Source: Acidianus infernus (GTDB taxonomy: Archaea > Thermoproteota > Thermoprotei_A > Sulfolobales > Sulfolobaceae). From it: a stretch of DNA of 64,000 nucleotides. Shown here piece after piece: positions 6,917 through 15,891 of the stretch. The stretch covers positions 346,001-410,000 of the forward strand of contig NZ_WFIY01000004.1 of the NCBI RefSeq assembly GCF_009729545.1. Direction: 5' to 3'. Made by a program: the position numbers and the translations under genes. Each line of letters begins with the position of its first letter. The stretch's first letter is position 1. The notes beneath the pieces were generated by a model that did not search any database, had not been told where the DNA came from, and worked only from the letters and a program-made list of their open reading frames with translations.

Positions 6917-8764
6917 GCAAATTTTGTTAGTATCTAATTTTACATTTATATTCCTTTCTTTTAGATACTCTATAACATAGGAACTTAAGTTACTGTTAAT
7001 TCCTAATTCTTCTAACTCAATGCATTGTTCCTGATTCAATTTTTCTCTAATTATATCTTCATTTTCTCTTAATATTGTAAATAAAGCATATATATTATCT
7101 TTTTCCTCGATTATCTTCTCTGCATTAGATATCTCAGGAATTGCTGTTAGAACGTTAGAAAGTTTCTTAAGTATTGCATCATCTTTGTTTAATTCATTAA
7201 TTAAGCCATCTATGACTTCTATTTTATTTTTTATATTATTTAATTTACTTATTTTCCAAATTTTTTCTAGCTCATTTTTTATATTATTCAAGTATTCATT
7301 TATTATTATAAGTAACTGATTAGATTCTCTCTCTATATTTTTAATATCAGATAACAAAATTTCCCTTCCATAATATTCGTTTAATTTTCTAGCTATCTCC
7401 AGTTTTCTATTTTCGAATCCATAAAATTCCAACTTAGTTAATATGTCCCTATCGTAGCTTATGCATTGATTAACGTACGTGAGTACGTTAATCTTTTTTA
7501 GATAATCTATGGCACTTACTATTGATGAGTATTCAGTTATGTAAAATCTATTTAGTTTTATTCCGGATATTTTTTCTATAGAATCTATTATGGAATTAAT
7601 CTCAGATACTCCTAACGATATATTCTTATTAATAGTAGATAAAATCTTCTGTATTTTGTCTATATCATCTTCCGACAGTATAATTTTCTCTGATGGAATG
7701 CTTATTTCCTCCAAAATTATTCCATTTTTCTTTAATTCTTTTATTACATTATTATATTCAATTATGGTATCAAAGATGTAATGTGAAAGTTTATCTTCAA
7801 TATTTTTCTTAGCTGATATAAACTCATTATAAATAGAATTTATACAGTCTAATGATTTACATTGATCAGCTTTTTTGCTAATTTCGAGTATACTTTTTTC
7901 GTCTTCTGCAATTATATTACTTAAGCTGTCTTCCAATTCTGCATAGCTTCTAATCCTTCCTAAACTTATTATACTGCTATCTATTTCCTTTTTAATTAAA
8001 GATAGTTCCTCCTGAATTTTCTCTTTCATCTGTTTTCTTATTTTTAACTCATAAAATCCAGTAAAAATGGCATTAACAATGGCGGCAACAATTATTGTGT
8101 AAATAAGATTTAAAGGAATAGGATGAGGTAATGGCGTTAGATAAAGTAATGTAGATAATCCAATAAAACTAAATATGATTCCTGATATACTAATTAATTG
8201 CTTTAAGCTAAATAATATTGATGCGATGATTAAACTTATGATTCCTAATATAATAATAAAAAGGACATTAGTAGAATAAATTGTATCGAAATGATTGAAT
8301 ATTATGAAAAATAGAGGTAGACTAGATAAAACGTTAGCAGTCAGATTTCTTTTTTCAGCTATTCCTGATAATAATAATAGTGAACTTATAGGAAAGCCAA
8401 TTATTGCTTCTGAAGACATAAAACCTTGCATTGATCCATACTTTATCTCAATTAACATTGGCACCAAAATATTAAGGATTATTATGGATATAATTTCTAT
8501 CATTCCAGATAATTGATTTAAATTTAATTCCGTATATGCCAAGTATATTGTAAATAAAATAGTTAATGCAGGAGATACGATCTCTGGTAAAAAGAATGAG
8601 ATGACTGCAACTATAGATATAATTTCAAGGTTATAGTTATAAATGAAATGCAAATTTAATGATAAAATATAGACTAGAATGGAATTTAGTATCATCAATA
8701 TAATTTTTTCGTACAAGTTGCAGTAATTTGCGGTTAATTTTATAAGTGGATACCTAATTGACAT
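6908..8764 (-). CDS. Membrane protein with long coiled-coil cytoplasmic region
   Basis: A 618-aa protein of unknown function. The first ~240 residues contain about seven or eight hydrophobic segments. The rest (about 245-618) is charged and helical with coiled-coil character, and an isolated CKSLDC pair near residue 305. The layout (membrane block followed by a large helical domain) recalls FUSC/aromatic-acid-exporter proteins, but I see no firm motif. The ATG at 8762-8764 is covered by a perfect 25-bp palindrome, suggesting specific control. It is AT-rich and isoleucine-rich like its neighbours and stands alone, convergent with the TusA-like gene and divergent from superoxide dismutase. Confidence 0.7.
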   Translation of the reverse strand: MSIRYPLIKLTANYCNLYEKIILMILNSILVYILSLNLHFIYNYNLEIISIVAVISFFLPEIVSPALTILFTIYLAYTELNLNQLSGMIEIISIIILNILVPMLIEIKYGSMQGFMSSEAIIGFPISSLLLLSGIAEKRNLTANVLSSLPLFFIIFNHFDTIYSTNVLFIIILGIISLIIASILFSLKQLISISGIIFSFIGLSTLLYLTPLPHPIPLNLIYTIIVAAIVNAIFTGFYELKIRKQMKEKIQEELSLIKKEIDSSIISLGRIRSYAELEDSLSNIIAEDEKSILEISKKADQCKSLDCINSIYNEFISAKKNIEDKLSHYIFDTIIEYNNVIKELKKNGIILEEISIPSEKIILSEDDIDKIQKILSTINKNISLGVSEINSIIDSIEKISGIKLNRFYITEYSSIVSAIDYLKKINVLTYVNQCISYDRDILTKLEFYGFENRKLEIARKLNEYYGREILLSDIKNIERESNQLLIIINEYLNNIKNELEKIWKISKLNNIKNKIEVIDGLINELNKDDAILKKLSNVLTAIPEISNAEKIIEEKDNIYALFTILRENEDIIREKLNQEQCIELEELGINSNLSSYVIEYLKERNINVKLDTNKICLS

Positions 8765-8788
8765 TTCTAAATAATGATTATTTAGAAA
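8764..8788. promoter_or_regulatory. Perfect 25-bp palindrome over a start codon
   Basis: Arms TTTCTAAATAAT and ATTATTTAGAAA are exact reverse complements around a single central G. The palindrome begins at the first base of the ATG of the membrane/coiled-coil gene and lies just upstream of it. It could be a dimeric repressor operator blocking initiation, or a hairpin in the mRNA leader. The rest of the 188-base gap to superoxide dismutase is AT-rich, with a TATA-like stretch near 8922-8932 for that gene. Confidence 0.6.
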
Positions 8789-8952
8789 GGATTAATAAAG
8801 TCATATGGAATCTAAATTATGATTTAAGCTAAAAATTTAGGTAAAAATTGTATTCAAAATTTTTCCGATAGTTCAATAATATAGTAGAGATATAATATGC
8901 TTCTAGATTCAACTTAGAAAGAAATAAAAATAACTACTAAGTAAGTATAGTT

Positions 8953-9588
8953 ATGAGTTCGTTAACTTATTTAAAAAAGTATGAATTGCCACCTCTACCT
9001 TATAATTTAGATGCATTAGAACCATACATAAGTAAAGAAATAATAGATGTGCACTATAATGGCCATCATAAAGGTTATGTTAATGGAGCTAATTCCTTTG
9101 TTGACAGGGTAAACAAAATTCTAAAAGGTGAAATATCCTCTGGACAATATGATATACAAGGTCTATTAAGGGGATTGGTATTCAATATAAACGGACATAA
9201 GTTACACTCATTATATTGGCAGAGCATGGCTCCAGCAGGTAAAGGTGGAGGTAAACCTGGTGGAGTAATAGGAGATCTAATAGAGAAGCAATACGGTAGT
9301 TTTGAGAAATTTAAAGCATTATTTACCGAGGCGGCAAATTCGTTGCCAGGTACTGGTTGGACTGTTCTCTATTACGAGGTAGAGAATGGAAATCTACAAA
9401 TAATGACTTTTGAGAATCACTTCCAAAACCATATAGCAGAGCTACCAATTTTACTAATCTTGGACGAGTTCGAGCACGCTTATTACTTACAATATAAGAA
9501 CAAGAGAGCAGATTATGTTAATAACTGGTGGAACTTAGTCAACTGGGATTTTGCTGATAAAAAACTTCAACAATACATGAAAAAGTAA
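8953..9588 (+). CDS. sod: Superoxide dismutase (Fe/Mn family)
   Basis: A 211-aa cytoplasmic Fe/Mn superoxide dismutase. The N-terminal domain starts LPPLPYNLDALEPYISKEI. Metal-ligand regions are visible: DVHYNGHHKGY, GHKLHSLYW, and the C-terminal LDEFEHAYYLQY with its Asp and His. The sequence is of the crenarchaeal iron-type group. The ATG at 8953 is about 26 bases after an AAATAAAAATA stretch, consistent with a leaderless transcript. A run of seven T follows the stop. Confidence 0.95.
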   Translation: MSSLTYLKKYELPPLPYNLDALEPYISKEIIDVHYNGHHKGYVNGANSFVDRVNKILKGEISSGQYDIQGLLRGLVFNINGHKLHSLYWQSMAPAGKGGGKPGGVIGDLIEKQYGSFEKFKALFTEAANSLPGTGWTVLYYEVENGNLQIMTFENHFQNHIAELPILLILDEFEHAYYLQYKNKRADYVNNWWNLVNWDFADKKLQQYMKK

Positions 9589-9590
9589 AG

Positions 9591-9597
9591 TTTTTTT
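9591..9597 (+). terminator. T-run terminator after superoxide dismutase
   Basis: A run of seven T begins three bases after the stop codon, with more T-rich sequence to 9611. Archaeal polymerase stops at such runs without a hairpin. Confidence 0.45.
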
Positions 9598-9619
9598 CCA
9601 TCATGCTTTTTAATATATT

Positions 9620-10690
9620 ATGGTTTCTGCAATTATTTTGGCTGGAGGATACGCTACAAGACTTAGGCCTTTAAGCTTAACTAAACCTAAGGCTTTATTT
9701 CCAGTTTTAGGTAAGCCAATTCTAGATTATATCTTGGAAGGATTAGAGAATGCGGGAATTCACAATGTTTATCTTTCGTTAAGGGTAATGGCTGATAAAA
9801 TACTATCTCATGTAGACGGTAAAAATGTTACGCCTATAATTGAAAAAGAACCTTTAGGAGATGCAGGAGCTTTAAAATTTGTCTCTACACAAGCAAAACT
9901 TGATGATGTTGTGATTGTAATATATGGCGATATCTATAGTGAAGTTAATTTTTTAGATTTACTTAAATTCCACGCTCAAAGTGAATGCCCAGTAACTCTT
10001 TTAGCAACCAAAGTTAATAATCCTAGAAGATATGGAGTCTTACTTACAGAAGATAATAAATTAATTGAGATTATAGAGAAGCCATCTAATCCTATTTCTA
10101 ATTTAATAAATGGTGGGGTATATGTATTTAATAAGAATATATTGAACTTTATACAAGGTCCCTCAATAAGCAGAAACTTTTTGCCAAAAATTCTAGAGAA
10201 GTATTGCGTTTCGGTTTATAAGTACGACGGAATATGGGCCGATATAGGAACTCCTTATGATTATATGAAACTTAACTTCGAATTACTAGGAAAAAGATTT
10301 CCAAGAGGGTATATATCAAATACTGCAAAAGTATCCGAAAGAGCGACGCTAACTCCGCCTTATTTTATTTCAGATGGAGTGATTATAGGTGAAGACTCGT
10401 ATATTGATTCTAATTCAATAATAGGCAAAGGTTCTGTAATTAAAAATGGCGTTTATATTGGAGAATCGTTACTCATGGAAAATGTACTTGTAAGTGAGAA
10501 TAGCTTCATAAAAGGTTCGATAATTGCTGATAAGTGTAAGATCGGTAAATGGAATCATATAAGGGAGGAAACCATATTTGGAGAAGAAGTAATAACTCAT
10601 GACGGTATTTTAATTAATAAAAAGAACATTATATTACCTAATAAGGAAGTGACAGAATCTATATATGAGGAGGATAAGATAATATTATGA
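9620..10690 (+). CDS. NDP-sugar pyrophosphorylase-like nucleotidyltransferase
   Basis: A 356-aa sugar-1-phosphate nucleotidyltransferase. The N-terminal Rossmann-like domain has the nucleotide loop ILAGGYATRLRP with the downstream TKPKALFPV, a DIYSEVNF metal-binding stretch, and EKPSNPISNLINGGVYVF. The C-terminal third (about 240-340) has hexapeptide-type repeats of a left-handed beta helix (VIIGEDSYID, SIIGKGSVI). The family makes GDP-mannose, dTDP-glucose or UDP-sugars; the substrate here cannot be read from the sequence. It overlaps the next gene as ATGA. Confidence 0.85.
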   Translation: MVSAIILAGGYATRLRPLSLTKPKALFPVLGKPILDYILEGLENAGIHNVYLSLRVMADKILSHVDGKNVTPIIEKEPLGDAGALKFVSTQAKLDDVVIVIYGDIYSEVNFLDLLKFHAQSECPVTLLATKVNNPRRYGVLLTEDNKLIEIIEKPSNPISNLINGGVYVFNKNILNFIQGPSISRNFLPKILEKYCVSVYKYDGIWADIGTPYDYMKLNFELLGKRFPRGYISNTAKVSERATLTPPYFISDGVIIGEDSYIDSNSIIGKGSVIKNGVYIGESLLMENVLVSENSFIKGSIIADKCKIGKWNHIREETIFGEEVITHDGILINKKNIILPNKEVTESIYEEDKIIL

Positions 10691-11370
10691 TATTAGACGA
10701 AATTATAGACGAGTTATCTTACGATTTAAAGCAGAGAAAAATAATAAACATTTGTGTAGGTACATCTTACACTGCAGTAATTTTGGACGACCAAAGCATG
10801 GGAATATCCCATACTATAGCAGAAGGTGAAGTTGACTATGCTGGAGAAATGATTGGAAAAAACGCTTACGATGTAGCAGTTGATGTGGATAATCCATTAA
10901 AAAGGAGTATTTCTGTCGCTATATTAAATTCGATAACTACTGGTAAGCTAACAGCTGGAGATCCCTTAACTTTATACTCTGGAGGTAAAGTTTGTGCATT
11001 CGGATACTATCCTTATATTTCCGCTGGCAATTTTTCCAGCGTGGTCTTATACGATTTTTCTACGCAACCTCAAAATAACGCCAAACCTTTTTCGCAATTT
11101 AATGGGGAAACGTGTGACGTAGCTGTTATTTTCGGTTCAGCATTAATAAATAATACTATAGATAAAATAGTCAAGAACGTAAAAGCTAATCATCTGATTT
11201 TAACTGGAATATCGGCTGTAGAAGCAATTTCTACGCTTAAAAAATACGGGTTCGAAGCTGTTGGCAAAATAGTTCCAGTTGATCAATATAGAGCGTTTAG
11301 GACTATTTGTGAAGGAGGAAGTGCAAAACAGCTATCAAGGTATGTTACAAAGATGTATTTAAAAATATGA
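10687..11370 (+). CDS. DUF4213/DUF364-like protein (putative metal chelation)
   Basis: A 227-aa protein resembling the DUF4213 plus DUF364 architecture. The N-terminal part (ICVGTSYTAVILDDQSMGIS) fits the 'G-x-x-x-T-A-V' start of DUF4213. The C-terminal half is a Rossmann-like domain ending in ILTGISAVEAISTLKKYG. Pfam calls DUF364 a putative heavy-metal chelation domain; function is not established. It is translationally coupled to the nucleotidyltransferase upstream and overlaps the convergent gene by 12 bases. Whether it acts with the nucleotidyltransferase is unknown. Confidence 0.65.
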   Translation: MILDEIIDELSYDLKQRKIINICVGTSYTAVILDDQSMGISHTIAEGEVDYAGEMIGKNAYDVAVDVDNPLKRSISVAILNSITTGKLTAGDPLTLYSGGKVCAFGYYPYISAGNFSSVVLYDFSTQPQNNAKPFSQFNGETCDVAVIFGSALINNTIDKIVKNVKANHLILTGISAVEAISTLKKYGFEAVGKIVPVDQYRAFRTICEGGSAKQLSRYVTKMYLKI

Positions 11371-12516
11371 GAATTTAATTTCTTCAATTTTTTCATAGCA
11401 TTTTCCATCTTTAAGATACTTGCATTGAGCTTGTTTTGAAAATTCTATTCTTAAATCTGAGTAAGGTCCTTTTTCGTTTGTTCTTATTAAATCTTGTAAT
11501 TTTATCAATGCTATAGAAATCCTTGCTAGTACTCTAGGATCAGAGGAGCCTGCGAATGCACAGTTTATCGCTTTCTTAGCTAAGTCCGCAGATTTTTCTT
11601 CTCCAGTAATTGCCCAATACCTAGCAAAGAATATTCCTGCTTCTGAGTTAGCTAAAGGCTCCAAGAAAGTAATTTTACTTAATTCATCTTTTGGCATAGT
11701 GTCTCTAAATCCTTTCTCGTGAGGGAGATTGTTTACAATAAAATCGTAGATTTTTCTAGCGTAATTCAGATATACATCGTTTAAGGTATTCTCGTATTGA
11801 GTAAGCAACGCGTTTCCTGCCATTACTTCGTCAATTAATAAGCCTTTATTCTGTTTTCTGGTACTTCTATAAACTATTCCATCATCACCTATTAATTGTA
11901 ATAGATCTTCCACTTTCCTTAGTCCATATATTGTATAGAAGGAAATTTCGGTTGTATATATTGAGTTAGCATTTATTGTTTTCTTTCTACCAAGAAGAAA
12001 TTCAGAAATTTCGTTCAGTGGCTTAATGACTTTTTCCGCTTTACTATAATCCTTGTTTATACTTGAAATAAACTTGTAAAACTCTATCATTCTAAAGTCT
12101 GCAGGATAAGAAGCGAGTAATGCGTCCATTACGTCATATATTATTTCTTTTCCAACCTCCACTGGTTCGGGTATAAATTCTGATAGTCTTTCTCCTTTAT
12201 ATCCCTTATAATAAGCCTCAACTATTTCCCTTAGTCTTGCTTCTATTTCTTTAACATCTGTAGATTCTATAACTCCCATAATTCCTAAGTCTGGAGATAA
12301 AATTGATAATGTAGGAATCACACCTCTGGTTAGTCTGTTTAGATATTCTGGATATTCTAAACCATTAACTTCTTCTATCATTAGCCTCTTTGAAATAGGC
12401 AATTCTTTAATTTTCTTAAGAAGTTCATCGCACTCTTTGCAATTATCTGCAGTAAAGAATACTCCTAAAGGCTTGTCATAAAACTTTAAATCAGAGACCA
12501 ATTTTTCGGATATCAT
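11359..12516 (-). CDS. Thioredoxin domain fused to helical toroid-like domain
   Basis: A 385-aa protein with an N-terminal thioredoxin-like domain (about 1-110; motif CKEC near residues 22-25, TRGVIPTLSILSP as the cis-proline region) and a helical C-terminal domain. The layout is a short version of the YyaL/DUF255 proteins, which join a thioredoxin fold to an alpha/alpha toroid. The toroid-like parts are LIDEVMAGNALLTQYENT and FLEPLANSEAGIFFARYW. The C-terminus carries CKYLKDGKC. I prefer the ATG at 12516 over an in-frame TTG three bases earlier. Function is unknown; a redox-linked role is inferred from the motif. Confidence 0.68.
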   Translation of the reverse strand: MISEKLVSDLKFYDKPLGVFFTADNCKECDELLKKIKELPISKRLMIEEVNGLEYPEYLNRLTRGVIPTLSILSPDLGIMGVIESTDVKEIEARLREIVEAYYKGYKGERLSEFIPEPVEVGKEIIYDVMDALLASYPADFRMIEFYKFISSINKDYSKAEKVIKPLNEISEFLLGRKKTINANSIYTTEISFYTIYGLRKVEDLLQLIGDDGIVYRSTRKQNKGLLIDEVMAGNALLTQYENTLNDVYLNYARKIYDFIVNNLPHEKGFRDTMPKDELSKITFLEPLANSEAGIFFARYWAITGEEKSADLAKKAINCAFAGSSDPRVLARISIALIKLQDLIRTNEKGPYSDLRIEFSKQAQCKYLKDGKCYEKIEEIKFSYF

Positions 12517-12560
12517 CAATACCGTAATCTTTATTTAGTATATAATTCTACTCTTTCACC

Positions 12561-12899
12561 ATGAGCAGGGCACCCCCAACAAAGTGGACGTGTGATATAT
12601 GTAAAAATATAATATACTGGGATGAATTATTTACTTTTACTTCAAAGAAGACTGTAGTTCATTATACATGCTTTAGAGAAAAAGCACTAAAGACTGCGAA
12701 AGTAGACCAAGAGCAACTGACTGCAGTACTAGACTCGTTGGAAGATGAACTAAAAATGATAGTTGTATACAAGCAGAGACTAGGAAAAATAAAAGATGAA
12801 GAAGTTAAAAAATATATGGAGCAAGCTGAAAAAGATGCAGAAAAGAACTCTGCAATGCTTACTAGAGCTGTAGAGAAACTTAGCGGAGTACTTGAGTGA
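12561..12899 (+). CDS. DUF2175-like zinc-binding protein
   Basis: A 112-residue protein with an N-terminal zinc site: CDIC at residues 11-14 and HYTC at 34-37. A long charged helix or coiled coil follows (about 45-110). This agrees with the archaeal DUF2175 family, of unknown function. A TTTATTTAG box near 12530-12538 lies about 26 bases before the ATG. It is a single-gene unit with T-rich sequence after the stop. Confidence 0.72.
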   Translation: MSRAPPTKWTCDICKNIIYWDELFTFTSKKTVVHYTCFREKALKTAKVDQEQLTAVLDSLEDELKMIVVYKQRLGKIKDEEVKKYMEQAEKDAEKNSAMLTRAVEKLSGVLE

Positions 12900-12955
12900 A
12901 CTAAAATATTATCAAGCAATCTTAGTTTTTATTCTCCATTTTAAGTTAGTAGATA

Positions 12956-13723
12956 ATGAAAGTTGAGCTAGTTTCTTACACCAAGGATGGAGAAAGAGTA
13001 GTAGCAATTGCTTCTAAGATGAGTAGATCAAGGAAGGGTTGGGACTATCACGAGAAGACAATGACTGATGAGGAGGTAGAAGTGTGGATCCGTGACGCCA
13101 TCATTCACGGATACTGGTCACCGTTAGAGCACAGCGTTTATACATTCTCGATTGAGGGAATAAGTAGGGTAGCATCTCATCAACTTGTCAGGCATAGGAT
13201 AGCCTCATACACTCAGATGAGCCATAGATTTGCAAAGCCCGTCGATGAGTACTATCAGCCTGTGATACCGCCTTCTGCGGAAAAGAGAAATGAGGAGGTA
13301 GTAAAGAAGGCTTACGATGATGCTTACAAATACTACTACGAGTTATTACAAAACGGCGTTCCTGAGGAAGACGCCAGATATGTTTTACCTAACGGTGTGA
13401 ACACAAACATCGTCGTTACAATGAACGCTCGCGAGTTATATAATTTCTTTTCTCTTAGGTTATGTAGCAGAGCACAGTGGGAGATTAGGGCAATAGCCTG
13501 GAAGATGTTAGAGGAAGTTAAGAAAGTCCACCCACGCCTCTTTAAGTATGCCGGACCAAATTGCATAATTCACGAGAACTTTATTAGGGAGACGCCAATT
13601 TCTCTTGAGGAGATTAACGAGAAGACAGAGTTTATATCTCAACGTTGTGTTGAAGGAGTGCCTAGAGATGGGATATATAAATGTATACAGAATGCTAAGA
13701 GTATCCTAAATAAAATTAAATAA
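12956..13723 (+). CDS. thyX: Flavin-dependent thymidylate synthase ThyX
   Basis: ThyX makes dTMP from dUMP using FAD, methylenetetrahydrofolate and NADPH; it replaces ThyA. The signature RHRX7S is present as RHRIASYTQMS at residues 79-89. Other conserved parts are HGYWSPLEHSVYTF and VLPNGVNTNIVVTMNARELY. Length (255 aa) is normal. Base use differs from the neighbours: sampled 60-base lines inside the gene are about 38-52% GC, against roughly a third nearby, with more C/G at third positions. That may reflect transfer or codon selection. Confidence 0.95.
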   Translation: MKVELVSYTKDGERVVAIASKMSRSRKGWDYHEKTMTDEEVEVWIRDAIIHGYWSPLEHSVYTFSIEGISRVASHQLVRHRIASYTQMSHRFAKPVDEYYQPVIPPSAEKRNEEVVKKAYDDAYKYYYELLQNGVPEEDARYVLPNGVNTNIVVTMNARELYNFFSLRLCSRAQWEIRAIAWKMLEEVKKVHPRLFKYAGPNCIIHENFIRETPISLEEINEKTEFISQRCVEGVPRDGIYKCIQNAKSILNKIK

Positions 13724-13732
13724 TATATTTCC

Positions 13733-13738
13733 TTTTTT
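13733..13738 (+). terminator. T-run terminator after thyX
   Basis: A run of six T lies ten bases after the thyX stop, before the promoter of the nuo operon. Confidence 0.4.
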
Positions 13739-13790
13739 GTATAGTAGGATATAAATTTTATAAACATGTTTGAGTTCTGTTAAGAAAAAT

Positions 13791-13798
13791 ATTTTAAC
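13791..13798 (+). promoter_or_regulatory. TATA box of the nuo operon
   Basis: ATTTTAAC is centred about 27 bases before the ATG at 13822. This spacing supports 13822 as a leaderless start for nuoA rather than the in-frame starts at 13807 and 13816. Confidence 0.55.
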
Positions 13799-13821
13799 CA
13801 CGTTTAGTGTTACTCATGTGT

Positions 13822-14207
13822 ATGAGCTTAGTTCAAGCGCTTGTGGCTTTTGGATTACCTTCAATTCTCACTTTAGCATTAGGTTACGGAGGTTACAAAA
13901 TAATTTCGCTAATGGTTCCTCATAATCCTACTCCGGTCAAAATAAGTAGATTTGAAGCTGGGAATATACCATATGGAGAAGGTAGACTTTGGTTCCCTCT
14001 ACAATACTATGGATATCTTCTAATGTATGTTACTATAGAACCAATTCTAATTTTACTTTTTGCGATAGCATCAGTGCCTTTGCTGGGTAATTTTATTCTA
14101 TTCAGAAACTTAATGATAATTATCGGCTCGTTTATAGTATTAATTTATCCAGTAATGTATTATTCAATAACTCAAATTAATATGATACAAAACTGGGAGT
14201 TGAGACA

Positions 14208-14211
<4 letters not shown>
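13822..14211 (+). CDS. nuoA: NADH-quinone oxidoreductase-like subunit A
   Basis: NuoA is a small membrane subunit of complex I, here 129 aa with three hydrophobic segments. The conserved loop between the first two helices reads RFEAGNIPYGEGR, and FPLQYYGYLLMYVTIEP follows. I take the ATG at 13822 (MSLVQALV) because it lies 27 bases from the TATA box; starts at 13807 (GTG) and 13816 (ATG) are also in frame. Its end overlaps nuoC by 4 bases, leaving no room for nuoB, which usually sits between them. Confidence 0.88.
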
Positions 14212-14688
<477 letters not shown>

Positions 14689-14705
<17 letters not shown>

Positions 14706-15891
14706 TTATGGAATGGAAGTAGAAGTAGTTCCAGTTCAAGGAGAACTTAACGTAGGTCCTCAGCACCCAGGATCTGGACACATGAGGATACTTGTTAAAC
14801 TTAACGGTGATATAGTAGAAGATTGCGAACTAGACGTAGGTTATGTTCATAGGGCTGTGGAAAAACTAGGAGAAAATAGGAATTACATGCATTTGATTCC
14901 TTTAGTAGAAAGGCCAGCAATTTTGGATTCAATACACATGAATATGGGTTACATAATGGCGGTAGAGAAAATACTTAACGTTGATGTACCGGAGAGAGCC
15001 TTATATTTGAGGAGCTTTGCTGCAGAAGTTAATAGAATAGCCAGCCATCTTTACGGTTTAGGGATTCTAGGAATATTTCTTGGTCACTCAACTGCTTTTA
15101 TGTGGGGCTTCGGAGATAGAGAAGTTTGGCTTCAAATACTTGAAGCATTAACTGGTGCCAGAGTTACTAATTCCTATATAATCCCTGGAGGAGTAAGAAG
15201 AGATCTAACACCTAGTATTATAGAAATGACTAAGAAAGCGATTAATTATATGAGAAAGAAGATAAAAGATTGGGAAAAGATTTTCCTAAAGAATCCAACT
15301 ATCATGGATAGATTACAAAATGTTGGAGTAATGACTAGAGAGCAAGCAATAGAATGGGGTGCAGTAGGGCCTAATCTTAGGGCATCTGGAGTTAATTTTG
15401 ATGTTAGAAAAGCTGAACCTTATGCAGCATATTCTAAGTTGGATTTTGAAATTCCAGTGTATAAAGAAGGAGACGGATACGCAAGAACTTTAGTTAGATT
15501 TGAGGAAATGGAACAAAGTATGAGAATTTTAGAACAAATAATAAAGGACATACCAGAAGGACCAATATTGGCTGATAGGTTCTTAAAACAAATCCCACCA
15601 ATTAGAATGAAGAAGTGGGTTCAAGGACAAGGAAGGATAGTTTTACCAGGTTATTACGCTTCATTTAGACCACCTAGGGGAGAAGCTGCTGCCAGAGTTG
15701 AGGCATCTAGAGGAGAACTTTTCTATTATGTAGTAAGTGATGGATCTCCTAAACCTTATAGGTTAAGGATGATAACTCCATCCTATAGGGCAATTTATGT
15801 ATTCAAAAACTTATGTAAAGGTGCTAGATACGCTGATATTGTATCAATATATGGAAGTTTAGATTACTTCCCACCAGAGGCTGATAGGTAA
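14689..15891 (+). CDS. nuoD: NADH-quinone oxidoreductase-like subunit D
   Basis: NuoD (49-kDa-type) lines the quinone-binding cavity and is homologous to the large subunit of [NiFe] hydrogenases. Visible are GPQHPGSGHMR with the quinone-site histidine, DVGYVHRAVEKLGE, NRIASHLYGLG, and the C-terminal SDGSPKPYRLRMITPSY and DYFPPEADR. The nickel-binding cysteines of hydrogenases are absent, as expected. The start is TTG at 14689 or, seven bases after the nuoC stop, ATG at 14713; I cannot separate them. The stop shares one base with the nuoH ATG (TAATG). Confidence 0.95.
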
